From contig NZ_JBQCZW010000033.1 in the NCBI RefSeq assembly GCF_052089425.1, positions 1 to 24,128 of the forward strand: a DNA stretch of 24,128 bases. The letters run 5' to 3'. The DNA is from Ancrocorticia sp052089425. GTDB lineage: Bacteria > Actinomycetota > Actinomycetes > Actinomycetales > Actinomycetaceae. The notes below the pieces were generated by a model. The model worked only from the letters and a program-made list of their open reading frames with translations. It did not search any database and was not told the origin of the DNA. Made by a program: the position numbers and the translations under genes. Positions 23,634-24,128 of this stretch are shown here, one piece after another; within the stretch, counting starts at the first letter, position 1, and each line of letters opens with the position of its first letter.

Positions 23634-23691
23634 GGCCGCCCATGGCCAACGATGAGCTCTTGCTCAACGTTGGTGGTGGGCGGCCTTCTTT
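23634..23691 (+). terminator. Main rho-independent-type terminator after rplI
   Basis: GGCCGCCCA (23634-23642) pairs with TGGGCGGCC (23677-23685); after a 3-base mismatch, CCAACG (23646-23651) pairs with CGTTGG (23668-23673), and GAGC/GCTC can close the top. TTCTTT (23686-23691) follows as a U-rich end. It closes the rpsF-ssb-rpsR-rplI operon. Confidence 0.88.
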
Positions 23692-24050
23692 GCATTGGGG
23701 CTGGCCTATTTCCTTGAGCTGTTGCCCCTCGGGCATCTCTGCCCTCGCGTCGCCGTTCTGGGACGGCATCTGAACCACACGTATAGCGCCTGGTGACCAC
23801 TTATGGCGCTTGTTGACCTGTTATACCTTGTCTCCAGCCGCAGCAAGTGGTCCATTGTGAGCTTAGGTCTCAGAGGGGGCGCTTAGTTGGCGGAGCACTG
23901 TTGAGTAGTTGCGAATCTTGTGCAGGGATACCCTGCCGGTGACCTCCCTCTCTTTCTGCGGTGATCGTGGCCTCGGGTGTGGTCTGGGCCATGCTGCAAT
24001 AGGGTGGTCCAGTAGAGGGTTTTCCTCGTGTTGATGCCGTTCGAGGGGGC
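23692..24050. other. Gene-poor region with small hairpins
   Basis: About 360 bases without a convincing gene. Small hairpins are present: GGGCA/TGCCC with a TCTC loop near 23730, GCCGT/ACGGC near 23752-23766, and AGCGCC/GGCGCT with a 14-base spacer near 23785-23810. Short open frames exist on the minus strand, but none shows a recognisable family. Many relatives have dnaB after rplI; it is not here. Confidence 0.55.
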
Positions 24051-24128
24051 TGTTTTTGTTGGTGTGGTTGGTGTTTGTGGGTGTGTGATGGGGGTCATGG
24101 GGTTGTGGTTTGTGTTTGGTGGTGGGGG
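24051..24128 (+). repeat. Strand-asymmetric G/T-rich tract at the window end
   Basis: Of 78 bases, 75 are G or T on the + strand; only two A and one C occur. Runs such as GGGGG, GGGG and GGTGGTGGGGG suggest possible G-quadruplex formation. It continues past the window edge. The complementary A/C-rich strand is open in all three frames simply because it has almost no T, so open frames here prove nothing. Confidence 0.85.

Noticed and set aside
23104..23778. Long minus-strand open frame across rplI
   Set aside because: It is antisense to a clear L9 gene over most of its length and spans the terminator hairpin; it has no recognisable domain.
23785..23810. Inverted repeat AGCGCC/GGCGCT as an insertion-sequence end
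   Set aside because: No transposase, matching second end or target-site duplication is visible in the window.
23883..24098. Open reading frame on the minus strand (Thr/Pro/His-rich) at the right edge
   Set aside because: All three minus frames stay open in the A/C-rich part because stops need T. No family motif, start site or ribosome-binding site supports any of them. A different frame encoding LHKIRNYSTVLRQLSAP reads more like protein, but its origin is unclear.
1..24128. parS sites near parAB
   Set aside because: I looked for the 16-bp TGTTTCACGTGAAACA pattern and found only partial CACGTG cores, for example GGCCACGTGGCC inside the DUF6049-type gene near 11303; none matches the full site.
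1..24128. CRISPR arrays, prophage, toxin-antitoxin or restriction genes
   Set aside because: No regularly spaced repeats and no matching protein families were seen; the tandem repeats present are all in frame within genes.

Overview
The window looks like an oriC-proximal segment of an actinobacterial chromosome of moderately high GC. Gene content and order (parA-parB, a trx/trxB pair, a mycobacterial-type MurJ-associated pseudokinase, a DUF6049-type envelope protein, a NUDIX hydrolase divergent from a CCA-adding enzyme, ino1 with a PadR regulator, then a class A PBP followed by rpsF-ssb-rpsR-rplI) fit the order Actinomycetales. I would guess the Actinomycetaceae (Trueperella/Arcanobacterium/Actinomyces type), but genus-level placement is inference from gene order and style, not from a marker I can verify.

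Layout. Positions 1-2672 carry the chromosome-partitioning pair parA-parB, read rightward and closed by a strong bidirectional hairpin. Positions 2692-6562 are a leftward block: an ATP-grasp D-Ala-D-Ala-ligase-like enzyme, a fold-type I aminotransferase, a thioredoxin-like protein lacking the second active-site Cys, and thioredoxin reductase. A 100-N assembly gap (6603-6702) follows. Positions 6704-12334 are leftward again: a membrane-anchored pseudokinase with a carbohydrate-binding-like ectodomain, a large exported DUF6049-type protein and a NUDIX hydrolase. Divergent from these, 12450-15494 holds the CCA tRNA nucleotidyltransferase, an MFS permease and a tiny Zn-ribbon protein. ino1 and padR run leftward (15601-17354); padR has a clear operator embedded in its promoter. 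From 17644 rightward lie an AI-2E family permease overlapping a class A penicillin-binding protein, then the ribosomal/replication operon rpsF-ssb-rpsR-rplI. The last ~440 bases contain hairpins but no convincing gene and end in an almost pure G/T tract on the + strand.

How the genes work together. Most are housekeeping: chromosome segregation, redox balance, cell-wall building (ligase-like enzyme, pseudokinase, PBP), tRNA maturation, inositol-phosphate supply (actinobacterial mycothiol/phosphatidylinositol pathway) and translation/replication. Points that deserve attention: murJ is missing from the place where it normally sits beside the pseudokinase; the thioredoxin next to trxB has WCDPG instead of WCGPC; S18 in the main ribosomal operon is the zinc-free form and is preceded by two mutually exclusive hairpins; ParB carries an unusually long repeat-built linker; and the right edge is a strongly strand-asymmetric sequence. 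I did not find a defence system, CRISPR array, prophage or clear insertion sequence.
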